34,320 nt of DNA. Source: a virus. The notes under the pieces were generated by a model, which saw only the letters and a list, made by a program, of their open reading frames with translations, had not been told where the DNA came from and made no database searches. The first letter of the stretch is position 1, and every line of letters begins with the position of its first letter. The translations under genes were made by a program, and so were the position numbers. This document shows, in pieces, positions 15,824 to 22,610 of the stretch. The stretch is taken from IMG/VR virus record IMGVR_UViG_3300046507_000353, positions 1 to 34,320 of that record; one strand, 5' to 3'.

Positions 15824-16267
15824 CTAGCCTTTCGTCCTCTTGCCAGTGCTGATACGCGCACCGGTTTGATTCACTGCCCCGCCGCTGATGATCTGGGCAA
15901 CGTCGCCCATGCTGAACTTCTGCGTGGGTTGTGCTTCTGGAGCGTTGTAACCGGCGATCATCCCAAGAACGCCCGAGCGGCCTTTCGAGTCGAGTTCTCG
16001 GTATCCACCCAGAACCAGCATCTCGTCCGGGGCCAAATGCCCACCGGACAGCTCGCCAGTGACGATATAAAGCACATCGGCACCCTGGCGCCCTACCGCT
16101 TCGAGAAAGCCGAGCTTCGGCTCAGTCTTGCCCGCCTCGTAATCACAGTAAGTACGAAAAGCAACGCCGCCACGCTTGGCCATCTCCGTTTGGGTGAGGC
16201 CAAGACGAACGCGTTCCTGCGACAACCGATCGTTGTATTGCAGTTTTTCGCAAAGATCGTTTGACAT
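15824..16267 (-). CDS. Phage repressor (HTH, no peptidase domain)
   Basis: A 147-aa XRE-type repressor. The helix-turn-helix is residues ~14-48 (RLSQERVRLGLTQTEMAKRG then GVAFRTYCDYEAGKTEP). The C-terminal 30 residues carry GDVAQIISGGAVN. It lacks a LexA/S24 self-cleavage domain, so RecA-driven cleavage is unlikely. It is divergent from the early genes, and three TATTGCAG operators cover the intergenic region and its own first codons. Start ATG at 16267 with CAGGAA upstream. It is the functional equivalent of P2 C or 186 CI. Confidence 0.87.
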   Translation of the reverse strand: MSNDLCEKLQYNDRLSQERVRLGLTQTEMAKRGGVAFRTYCDYEAGKTEPKLGFLEAVGRQGADVLYIVTGELSGGHLAPDEMLVLGGYRELDSKGRSGVLGMIAGYNAPEAQPTQKFSMGDVAQIISGGAVNQTGARISTGKRTKG

Positions 16268-16316
16268 ATTGCAGATTCCTGCGAATAATTCAGTTGTGTA
16301 TTGCAGATTTACACAA
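16236..16316. promoter_or_regulatory. Immunity region: three operators and the early promoter
   Basis: TATTGCAG occurs at 16236, 16267 and 16299, spaced 31 and 32 bases (three helical turns), all on the same strand with imperfect right halves (GCAA, GCGAAT, ACAAT). The plus-strand early promoter is TTGACA 16261-16266, a 17-base spacer, then AATAAT 16284-16289. The middle operator fills the spacer, so repressor binding should block it. The third operator sits in a larger TTGTGTA/TACACAA inverted repeat (16294-16316). Confidence 0.78.
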
Positions 16317-16340
16317 TCCTACCACCAACCGAGACCGGAA

Positions 16341-16529
16341 ATGACCACACCACGTAGCCGAGCCCCTAATGGGGTGATGTCCGATAAGCCCGTTGCGATG
16401 AGGCTGACAGCCGACGAAAAGGCTGGTCTTGGCGACATGGCACAGCAGCAGAACCGATCCGAAAGTAGCCTCGCTCGCCTGATCTATCTCAGAGGCCTTG
16501 AGGCAATGAAAGCAGCGGGCGAGGCCTAA
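16341..16529 (+). CDS. Small ribbon-helix-helix-like early regulator
   Basis: A 62-aa protein, first gene of the early operon. Residues ~18-58 (KPVAMRLTADEKAGLGDMA then QNRSESSLARLIYLRGLEAM) have the strand-helix-helix pattern of Arc/MetJ-like DNA-binding proteins. Position opposite the repressor suggests a Cro/Cox/Apl-type role, but this is inferred. The ATG at 16341 follows CCGGAA. The upstream in-frame ORF to 16176 runs through the operators and is rejected. Confidence 0.7.
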   Translation: MTTPRSRAPNGVMSDKPVAMRLTADEKAGLGDMAQQQNRSESSLARLIYLRGLEAMKAAGEA

Positions 16530-16533
16530 TCCA

Positions 16534-17028
16534 ATGGTAGACATCAAACAGCAAACCGCACACCACCGAACGCCGGAGAATCCGGTGGACAGGATCCGTG
16601 CGAGTTATCAGTCGATGTGCCGCTCGGTCAATGGTGGCTGGTCAGCGATGGCAGCGTCAGTAAGCCTGTCCAAAGACGGGCTGGAAAACCGCATCTACGA
16701 ACGTAAAGGGCAGTCCGTAGACGTGCATCTCGCCATGCAGATGCAGGCCAACAGCAACACCACGCTGTTTGCGGAGGCGGTAGCGGCAGAGTCTGGCGGC
16801 GTGTTTATCACCCTGCCCTGCGTAGCCACCGTTGACCATGAAGAAATCCAGTCCGTTTACATGGCGCTGGTCGATGAAGTTGGGCGGCTCGCCCGTGAGT
16901 GGCGCGAAGCCACCCGCGATGGCGAGGTAGACGCCAAGGAGCGCGAGCGCCTGGACGAGATCCGCTTAGCGATCTGCCAGAAGGTTACGCAAATGAATGA
17001 ACTCACTTACGCCGTCTTCTGCCGTTAA
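16534..17028 (+). CDS. Phage regulatory protein CII-like (CP76/YmfL type)
   Basis: A 164-aa protein with the signature of the CII/CP76 family of P2-186-like phages: an N-terminal IRASYQSMCRSVNGGWSAMA, then LSKDGLENRIYERKGQSVDV. In 186, CII helps establish lysogeny by activating the repressor promoter. The second gene of the early operon, 4 bases after the RHH-like gene, is the usual place. C-terminal half is helical and charged. Confidence 0.8.
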   Translation: MVDIKQQTAHHRTPENPVDRIRASYQSMCRSVNGGWSAMAASVSLSKDGLENRIYERKGQSVDVHLAMQMQANSNTTLFAEAVAAESGGVFITLPCVATVDHEEIQSVYMALVDEVGRLAREWREATRDGEVDAKERERLDEIRLAICQKVTQMNELTYAVFCR

Positions 17029-17045
17029 CGCGCGAGGTTTGCCCT

Positions 17046-17294
17046 ATGGCGATGCAATGCCCCCACTGCACAAACCCGGCTCACACACGCACCAGTCGGT
17101 ACATGTCGCCGACCTGCAAAGAGAGCTACATGCAGTGTTCAAATCTGAAGTGTGGCTACACCTTCGTGAGCATCACTGAAGTAGCCCGCACCTTGTCGCC
17201 AAGCGCAACACCGAACCCTCGCGTGTTCATCCCGGTCGCCCAGCGAAAGCAGGCTCCCCCGGATGAGAACCAGCTAGAACTCGCGGTGAGCTGA
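17046..17294 (+). CDS. ogr: Late gene activator Ogr/Delta
   Basis: An 82-aa zinc protein matching P2 Ogr: QCPHCTNPAHTRTSRYMSP then KESYMQCSNLKCGYTF. Cys 5, 8, 31 and 36 give exactly C-x2-C-x22-C-x4-C. Ogr contacts RNA polymerase and binds dyads near -55 of late promoters; the dyads at 2036, 8061 and 29356 are its likely targets. In P2, ogr lies after D; here it is in the early operon, so late expression would follow directly from early transcription. Confidence 0.93.
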   Translation: MAMQCPHCTNPAHTRTSRYMSPTCKESYMQCSNLKCGYTFVSITEVARTLSPSATPNPRVFIPVAQRKQAPPDENQLELAVS

Positions 17295-17327
17295 CCCGCA
17301 CTACCTGACCTGAATTCGTACACCGCC

Positions 17328-17350
17328 TCACACCGGCATTTCCGGTGTGA
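17328..17350 (+). terminator. Hairpin between ogr and the primase gene
   Basis: Perfect 9-bp arms TCACACCGG/CCGGTGTGA flank a 5-base loop. CGGGATCTTTTT follows. It could act as a leaky terminator or attenuator between the regulatory and replication genes. Confidence 0.6.
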
Positions 17351-17380
17351 CGGGATCTTTTTGCCTGATGGAAACCCACC

Positions 17381-20071
17381 ATGGAACAGCGCCTTTACAA
17401 AGCCGTAACCGAAAAGCTTGATCGCGAGTTCGCGTTCAAGCGTGTCGGCGATTGGTTGCAGCAGGGGGAATGCCCCAACTGCCACAAGAAGGAGCTCTAC
17501 ACCAACGCAGAACATCCGTGGGTGTTGCGCTGCAACCGCACCAACAAATGCGGGTTCGAAGAACACATCAAGGATCGTTACAGCGAGCTGTTTGAGAGCT
17601 GGTCGGATCGCGCACCGAAGTGCGCTGAGAATCCGAACGCTACCGCTGACGCTTACATGAAGGAAGGCCGAGGTTTTGATCTCAACACGATCAAAGGCTG
17701 GTACACCCAAGACAGCTACTGGGACGCTGACAAAGGTATCGGTAGCGCCACTGTTCGCTTTGCTTTGCCCGGTGTCGGTTACTGGGAGCGAATCATCGAT
17801 CGGCCGCAACGCTTCGGTAAGCGCAAGGCGACCTTCCGGGGGAACTACGGCGGCACTTGGTGGCAGGCTCCCGGCCAGTCGTTCGTTGACGTTGAAGAGA
17901 TCTGGATCGTTGAAGGAATCTTCAAGGCGATCGGCCTGCTGCACAACGGCATCACTGCGACCTCAACCCTCACGACCAACAACTATCCGAGTGAGGCTCT
18001 GGCGGCATTGGCTGCGCAGTGCGAGGCGAACGGGCGCGAACGCCCTCGTTTGGTATTTGCCTACGACGATGACCCTGCTGGGCATTCCTTCACCCGCAAA
18101 TATTGCCGCCGCGCAAAAGAGGAAGGCTGGGAGGTTGCTGCCGCTCTGTCCCCATCTCGTGGTGCGGCCAAGCGTGACTGGGACGACCTGCACCGGCTCG
18201 ACAGACTCAAGCCGAAGGATCTTGAGGATTACCGTTACCACGGCGCACTGGTGATCGCCGAGAGCGCGCAGGCTAAAGCGAACCTGATCTATTCGCGCTT
18301 CGGCACCACCCAATTCCCGCTCGACTTCGAACAGCGGCTGTATTGGTTCAAACTCGATCTCGACGCGTTCGGCAAGGTGCTGGAGAAGGTACAAGAAGAC
18401 TGCCCGGACATGACTCGCGAAGAGCAGCGGCTCGAAGCCCTGGCCGAAAGCAACTGCGTGGTTGAGATCTGCAACTGCCAGCCGACGCCGCTCTACTACA
18501 TGAAGAACGAGATTACCGACGAGTCTTGGTACTACTTCCGCGTCAACTTTCCACACAGCGGTAAACCGGAAAAAGGCACCTTCACGGCGAGCCAGCTCTC
18601 GGCACCGTCCGAGTTCAAAAAGCGCCTGCTGCACATGGGTGCCGGTGCTATCTGGACGGGCAGCGCCAGCCAACTCGACCGCCTGCTGTCGCGCTGGACT
18701 TTCAACATCAAGAAAGTCCAGACGATCGACTATATCGGGTACAGCGCCGACCACGGCTGCTACGTCTACAACGACGTGGCGATCGCGGCTGACAAGCTGG
18801 TAGAGATCAACGACGAGGACTACTTCGACATCGGCAAACTGGCAATCAAGAGCCTGTCGAAGTCGGTGAAACTCGACATCAACCCGGATCTGAAAGCCTA
18901 CAGCGAGTCGTGGTTTGACCTGATCTACCTCTGCTACGGCCCGCGCGGTTTGATTGTGCTGGCCTACTGGATGGGCACCCTGTTTGCCGAGCAGATCCGC
19001 GAACGCTTCGAGTCGTTTCCCTTCATGGAAGTTGTAGGTGAGCCCGGCGCCGGTAAGTCCACTCTGCTCGAAACTCTATGGAAACTGCTGGGCCGCAACG
19101 GCTACGAAGGTTCTGACCCGCTGAAAGGCTCCATGGTTGGCTATCTGCGCACCATGGCCCAAGTCTCGAACATGCCGGTTGTGATGCTTGAGTCCGATCG
19201 AAGCGACGATGACGAAGGCAAAGGCCGACCAAAACAGGCGTTCAACTGGGACAGTTTCAAGTCCCTCTACAACGGCGGTGCCCTGCGTACCACAGGCGTT
19301 AAAAACTCCGGCAACGACACTTACGAACCCCAGTTTCGCGCGGCACTGGTGATTAGCCAGAACGCCCCGGTTCAGGCTTCACCGGCCATCATGGAACGGA
19401 TCATCCACGTCTGGTTCGACAAGAGCCGCCAGTCCGACGAAGGCCGCGAAGGTGGCCTCGCGCTCGGTCGCATGACCGCCAGCGAAGTTAGCGGCTTTCT
19501 GGTCAAGGCCGTCACCAAAGAAGCCGAAGTCTTGAAACTGATGGATGAGCGTCAGCGCCCTTACGAAAAGGAAATTCAAGCAGCCGGGGCAAAGAACCTG
19601 CGTATTCAGAAGAACCACGCACAGCTGATGGTGCTTCTGGATGCCCTGAAGCTGGTGTGCCCGATCAGTGACGCGCAAATGAAGGAAGCCAAAGCGGTTA
19701 TCACCGAGCTGGCCCTTGAGCGTGAGCAAGCCCTTTCCCGCGAAAACCCAATGGTTGAGTCGTTCTGGGAGGCGTTCGAGTACCTCGACGGCGCCGGTGA
19801 TGACGCTGATGGTCAGCCGAAGCTCAATCACAGCCGCGACGCGGGCTTGATCGCCATCAACCTCAACCACTTCGAGCAACTGGCTGCAGAAAAGAAACAG
19901 CGCATCCCGCCGCTGACCGACCTCAAGCGCGTCCTGAAGTCCAGCCGAAACCGCCAGTTCATAGAAATTCGCGCCGTAAACAGCGCGATCAACGCCCGAC
20001 GCAACACGAACAGGGACGCGTTCCACCAAACGCTCCCGGCCACCGTGAAGTGCTGGGTCTTCAAAGCGTGA
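17381..20071 (+). CDS. Replication primase-helicase (zinc, Toprim-like and P-loop domains)
   Basis: An 896-aa replication protein. Residues 31-57 form a four-Cys zinc site (C31-x2-C34 and C51-x5-C57), like phage primases. The segment VEGIFKAIGLLHNGITATST with AYDDDPAG (~residues 174-230) is Toprim-like. The P-loop GEPGAGKS is at 553-560, with VVMLESD as Walker B, then a sensor-like ISQNAPVQ and MERIIHVWFD. It likely unwinds and primes phage DNA. No HUH/YxxxY rolling-circle motif is visible, unlike P2 gpA. It leads the replication module. Confidence 0.85.
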   Translation: MEQRLYKAVTEKLDREFAFKRVGDWLQQGECPNCHKKELYTNAEHPWVLRCNRTNKCGFEEHIKDRYSELFESWSDRAPKCAENPNATADAYMKEGRGFDLNTIKGWYTQDSYWDADKGIGSATVRFALPGVGYWERIIDRPQRFGKRKATFRGNYGGTWWQAPGQSFVDVEEIWIVEGIFKAIGLLHNGITATSTLTTNNYPSEALAALAAQCEANGRERPRLVFAYDDDPAGHSFTRKYCRRAKEEGWEVAAALSPSRGAAKRDWDDLHRLDRLKPKDLEDYRYHGALVIAESAQAKANLIYSRFGTTQFPLDFEQRLYWFKLDLDAFGKVLEKVQEDCPDMTREEQRLEALAESNCVVEICNCQPTPLYYMKNEITDESWYYFRVNFPHSGKPEKGTFTASQLSAPSEFKKRLLHMGAGAIWTGSASQLDRLLSRWTFNIKKVQTIDYIGYSADHGCYVYNDVAIAADKLVEINDEDYFDIGKLAIKSLSKSVKLDINPDLKAYSESWFDLIYLCYGPRGLIVLAYWMGTLFAEQIRERFESFPFMEVVGEPGAGKSTLLETLWKLLGRNGYEGSDPLKGSMVGYLRTMAQVSNMPVVMLESDRSDDDEGKGRPKQAFNWDSFKSLYNGGALRTTGVKNSGNDTYEPQFRAALVISQNAPVQASPAIMERIIHVWFDKSRQSDEGREGGLALGRMTASEVSGFLVKAVTKEAEVLKLMDERQRPYEKEIQAAGAKNLRIQKNHAQLMVLLDALKLVCPISDAQMKEAKAVITELALEREQALSRENPMVESFWEAFEYLDGAGDDADGQPKLNHSRDAGLIAINLNHFEQLAAEKKQRIPPLTDLKRVLKSSRNRQFIEIRAVNSAINARRNTNRDAFHQTLPATVKCWVFKA

Positions 20072-20100
20072 GCCACCTCAACCCTCAAATGGAACTGACC

Positions 20101-20445
20101 ATGACGAACCTCTATACCCGCACGGTGGTGCGATACAGCAAGCGCTTTCGCTTCGTCCTGCGCGCATTGGAAAAGGCGCTGCCAACTCTGGAGCAGGCCG
20201 AACACCTCGCCGAACAATTCACCAACCAAGGTGTTCCGACAGTCGCTCACTACACCGAGCGCCACGGCTTGCTGCTGATCGCCCGCGTCCAGGCTGATCA
20301 CATCAACGTCGCTATGGACGTGGTTTTCGACGAAAGCGCAAAGCTGGGTCGCAAGATTTTGATCACAGCCGACGGATGCCGAATCCTCCCGCCGACTGAC
20401 GAAGAAAACACCCGAACCATCCGCCTCAAGTTCGAGGGTTTCTGA
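20101..20445 (+). CDS. Hypothetical 114-aa protein
   Basis: A small alpha/beta protein rich in Arg/Lys near the N-terminus (TRTVVRYSKRFRFVLRALEK) and with strand-like HGLLLIARV and KILITADGCRIL later. No family recognised. It lies 29 bases after the primase and 2 bases before a HTH gene. GGAAC upstream of ATG 20101 decides the start over ATG 20089. Confidence 0.7.
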   Translation: MTNLYTRTVVRYSKRFRFVLRALEKALPTLEQAEHLAEQFTNQGVPTVAHYTERHGLLLIARVQADHINVAMDVVFDESAKLGRKILITADGCRILPPTDEENTRTIRLKFEGF

Positions 20446-20447
20446 TC

Positions 20448-20747
20448 ATGGCCCGCCCAACATCGCACCCAAACCCGCGCGAGATCCGCGCAGCAACCGG
20501 CCTCAATCAGTCCGAATTCTGGCGGCAAATCTTCGTAAACCAGACGGCTGCCAGCCGCTACGAAAGCGGACGTCCGATGCCCGCCCCGACCGCCGAGCTT
20601 TTCCGGTTGGTGCATCTGGAACACATCGAACTGGCGAGCATAAACCGCGTTGACCTGCTGATCGCCGCGCACCTGAAACAAGAGCTGCCAGACCTCTACG
20701 AGAGCCTGAAAACCATCGTTACCCGATCCAAAACGGAGACCAACTGA
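20448..20747 (+). CDS. XRE-like helix-turn-helix protein
   Basis: A 99-aa protein with a helix-turn-helix in residues ~10-45 (REIRAATGLNQSEFWRQIFV then NQTAASRYESGRPMPAP), the pattern of XRE-family regulators. A helical tail follows. It starts 2 bases after the previous stop and is followed after 1 base by the next gene. It may adjust expression of the replication operon; the target is not visible. Confidence 0.8.
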   Translation: MARPTSHPNPREIRAATGLNQSEFWRQIFVNQTAASRYESGRPMPAPTAELFRLVHLEHIELASINRVDLLIAAHLKQELPDLYESLKTIVTRSKTETN

Positions 20748-20748
20748 G

Positions 20749-21276
20749 ATGCCTTTCTACAAGTCCAGTGAAAAAGAAGTGCTTGCTGCTTGGGCAGCTT
20801 ATGCCGAACAGAACACTGCGGTCATCGCCGAGGCGAAAGCGTTTGCAGAGCAGTTCGAAGCCATCCCTGTATACAAGCACGACCTGTTCGGTCGGAGCTT
20901 TTTCGGCCTGAAGTTCTCGCCAGCTTTCATCTCGCCGCTTTGGACAAAACCGGGGGATGGTGACACCCAGCGACCGCGCGCCGCGCTACCTCGTGATGTC
21001 ACCCGCGCTTCTACGCCTGAGGCGAAAAAACGTCTGAATGCCTCGCTGAGATTTTTGGATGCGAAGTACAGCAAGGGCTTCCCGAAGTGCAAAGCATCCC
21101 TCGAACCGTTGTGGGAATCGATCGGAACGGACTGGGGGAACCTGCTGCTGTGTGGCGTTGGTTTCTTCGCAACTGATGATGCGGTTTACGTATCCACCAG
21201 CGCCAAGCTCAACGACCGGGTGACCGAAATCCTCGAGTCCGAATACCGCAACGCAAAGGATGCCGCCCATGGGTAA
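20749..21276 (+). CDS. Hypothetical 175-aa protein
   Basis: A soluble protein with an N-terminal helical region (AAWAAYAEQNTAVIAEAKAF), a DLFGRSFFGLKFSP segment and a C-terminal LLLCGVGFFATDDAVYVSTS. No family recognised. It is in the replication operon, directly after the HTH gene and overlapping the next small membrane gene by 8 bases. Confidence 0.7.
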   Translation: MPFYKSSEKEVLAAWAAYAEQNTAVIAEAKAFAEQFEAIPVYKHDLFGRSFFGLKFSPAFISPLWTKPGDGDTQRPRAALPRDVTRASTPEAKKRLNASLRFLDAKYSKGFPKCKASLEPLWESIGTDWGNLLLCGVGFFATDDAVYVSTSAKLNDRVTEILESEYRNAKDAAHG

Positions 21277-21400
21277 GTTCAATCAGATCGCGCTGAGCGT
21301 TGGCCTGGGTCTGTTCGCAGTGTTGATGTTGCTGTCCATCGTTCAGAAGGGAATGGAGCTCGTACTGCTCTCGGGACTTGCCGAATGCTCATTCGGCTAA
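21269..21400 (+). CDS. Small 43-aa membrane protein
   Basis: The ORF ATG 21269 to TAA 21400 encodes a protein with one strongly hydrophobic helix (residues ~8-24, ALSVGLGLFAVLMLLSI) and a short tail ending ECSFG. AAGGA lies upstream of ATG. It overlaps the previous gene by 8 bases, the kind of coupling seen across this operon. Function unknown. Confidence 0.6.
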   Translation: MGKFNQIALSVGLGLFAVLMLLSIVQKGMELVLLSGLAECSFG

Positions 21401-21416
21401 CAGAACAAAGATAAGC

Positions 21417-21446
21417 GGTGTCGAGGAGCGCCAACTCCCCGACACC
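21417..21446 (+). other. Hairpin in the replication operon
   Basis: Outer arms GGTGTCG/CGACACC and inner arms GGAG/CTCC form a long stem with small bulges and a 6-base loop. No T run follows. It may be an attenuator or RNA-processing site before the 21470 gene. Confidence 0.5.
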
Positions 21447-21469
21447 TGCCACCACGCAGGAGAAGCACC

Positions 21470-22159
21470 ATGCAAGCACATCAACCACAAAGCGGCGCCG
21501 CGAAGGCTAGCACACACCCAATGAGCGCGATCGGCGACGACCATTTCTATCTACAGGATAGCCGCAGCAACGTCGGCAGCCGCGCAATGTTCTGGAGAAA
21601 CGGCGGTGGCTACACCTCGAACCTGGACAAGGCAGAGCTGTTCACCCGCGAGAGCGCAGTAAAGCACTTCGAGAGCCGTGAGACCGACCTACCGTGGCCT
21701 GTGGAATATATTCGTGCACGGGCAGAAATCGGCGTCGACTGCCAGTACCTAACCCGGTCTGAAGCCGAGGCCTACCGCAACGAGGATGGCCGTGTATACG
21801 TGGCATACACACGTTCATGGGATGGAAATGATCTTGTGTGGCTCGGCGGTAGCGGCCCGACCGCCAACTTAGAAGAAGCAATTCACCCTGGCGCCTCAGA
21901 TGCAGCCAGCTATCTGTCGGAGGGCTTCGAGCTTTGGCCATGCGGCTACATCGTTGACCGTTCACGCCCCATCGTGCAGGTCTCCCTGCTCAATCATAAG
22001 CAGGCGCTACGCGAGGTATGCCTCAAGCTGCCCTCGGTAAAACGCCAGCGCTCCAAGAGCTACTTCTCTCTCACCAACTGCGGCGGTTGCGGTCGTTTCC
22101 TGAGTGATCGACAACGATTCGCTGACTGCCCGAACTGCGGGGAGCGCAACGCGCCATGA
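21470..22159 (+). CDS. Hypothetical 229-aa protein with C-terminal zinc ribbon
   Basis: The last ~30 residues form a zinc ribbon, NCGGCGRFLSDRQRFADCPNC, with C-x2-C and C-x2-C spaced by 14. The N-terminal 150 residues are rich in Tyr/Trp and Glu (HFYLQDSRSNVGSRAMFWRN); no family is recognised. GGAG precedes the ATG, and a 4-base overlap joins it to the next gene. Confidence 0.75.
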   Translation: MQAHQPQSGAAKASTHPMSAIGDDHFYLQDSRSNVGSRAMFWRNGGGYTSNLDKAELFTRESAVKHFESRETDLPWPVEYIRARAEIGVDCQYLTRSEAEAYRNEDGRVYVAYTRSWDGNDLVWLGGSGPTANLEEAIHPGASDAASYLSEGFELWPCGYIVDRSRPIVQVSLLNHKQALREVCLKLPSVKRQRSKSYFSLTNCGGCGRFLSDRQRFADCPNCGERNAP

Positions 22160-22404
22160 ATAACACACTGGCCAGTCTGCCTGTGCCGCTTCAGATTCGC
22201 GCCTGTGAGGCGCGTTACTGGTTGCGCAAGGGCTACACAACGCAAGAAAAGGTCGATGAACTGCGCGAGTTCTTGCACAAAAAGCGCGGCACCAACGCGA
22301 TCGAGCTGCTGATTGAGGAAATGCGCAACCAATGGCGCATTCGCAGCCTGTGGATAAATAAGCCGATCGGCGAAGCCGAGCCAGCACAGGGACAAAACAA
22401 ATGA
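22156..22404 (+). CDS. Hypothetical 82-aa protein
   Basis: A charged helical protein (RYWLRKGYTTQEKVDELREF then FLHKKRGTNAIELLIEEMRN) found between the zinc-ribbon gene and the DUF4224-like gene. It is coupled on both sides by 4-base overlaps (ATGA). No function can be assigned from the sequence. Confidence 0.75.
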   Translation: MNNTLASLPVPLQIRACEARYWLRKGYTTQEKVDELREFLHKKRGTNAIELLIEEMRNQWRIRSLWINKPIGEAEPAQGQNK

Positions 22405-22610
22405 GCAACGTCTCAGGGATTCTCAGCTTCGACGATCTGAAACAAGTCACCGGCTATCAACGCCGGTCTGACATCGAGCGTACGCTCAGAGAACAAGGTA
22501 TTCGTGTGTTCATGGGCCGGAACGGCCCGTGGACGACCACGGATCTGATCAATCAGGCCGGTGGCTATACTCCACCGACTCAGGACAGTTACAGCCCGGA
22601 AATCATCTAA
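22401..22610 (+). CDS. DUF4224-like small protein, possible recombination directionality factor
   Basis: A 69-aa protein whose residues ~7-45 (ILSFDDLKQVTGYQRRSDIE then RTLREQGIRVFMGRNGPW) match the DUF4224 pattern, a small winged-helix-like module commonly placed just before phage integrases. The stop and the integrase start overlap (TAATG). An excisionase-like role is suggested by position and size, not proven. Confidence 0.75.
   Translation: MSNVSGILSFDDLKQVTGYQRRSDIERTLREQGIRVFMGRNGPWTTTDLINQAGGYTPPTQDSYSPEII

Noticed and set aside
15824-16267. RecA-cleavable repressor
   Set aside because: The protein is too short and has no S24 Ser/Lys peptidase region after the HTH; its C-terminus is a short tail with the GDVAQ motif.
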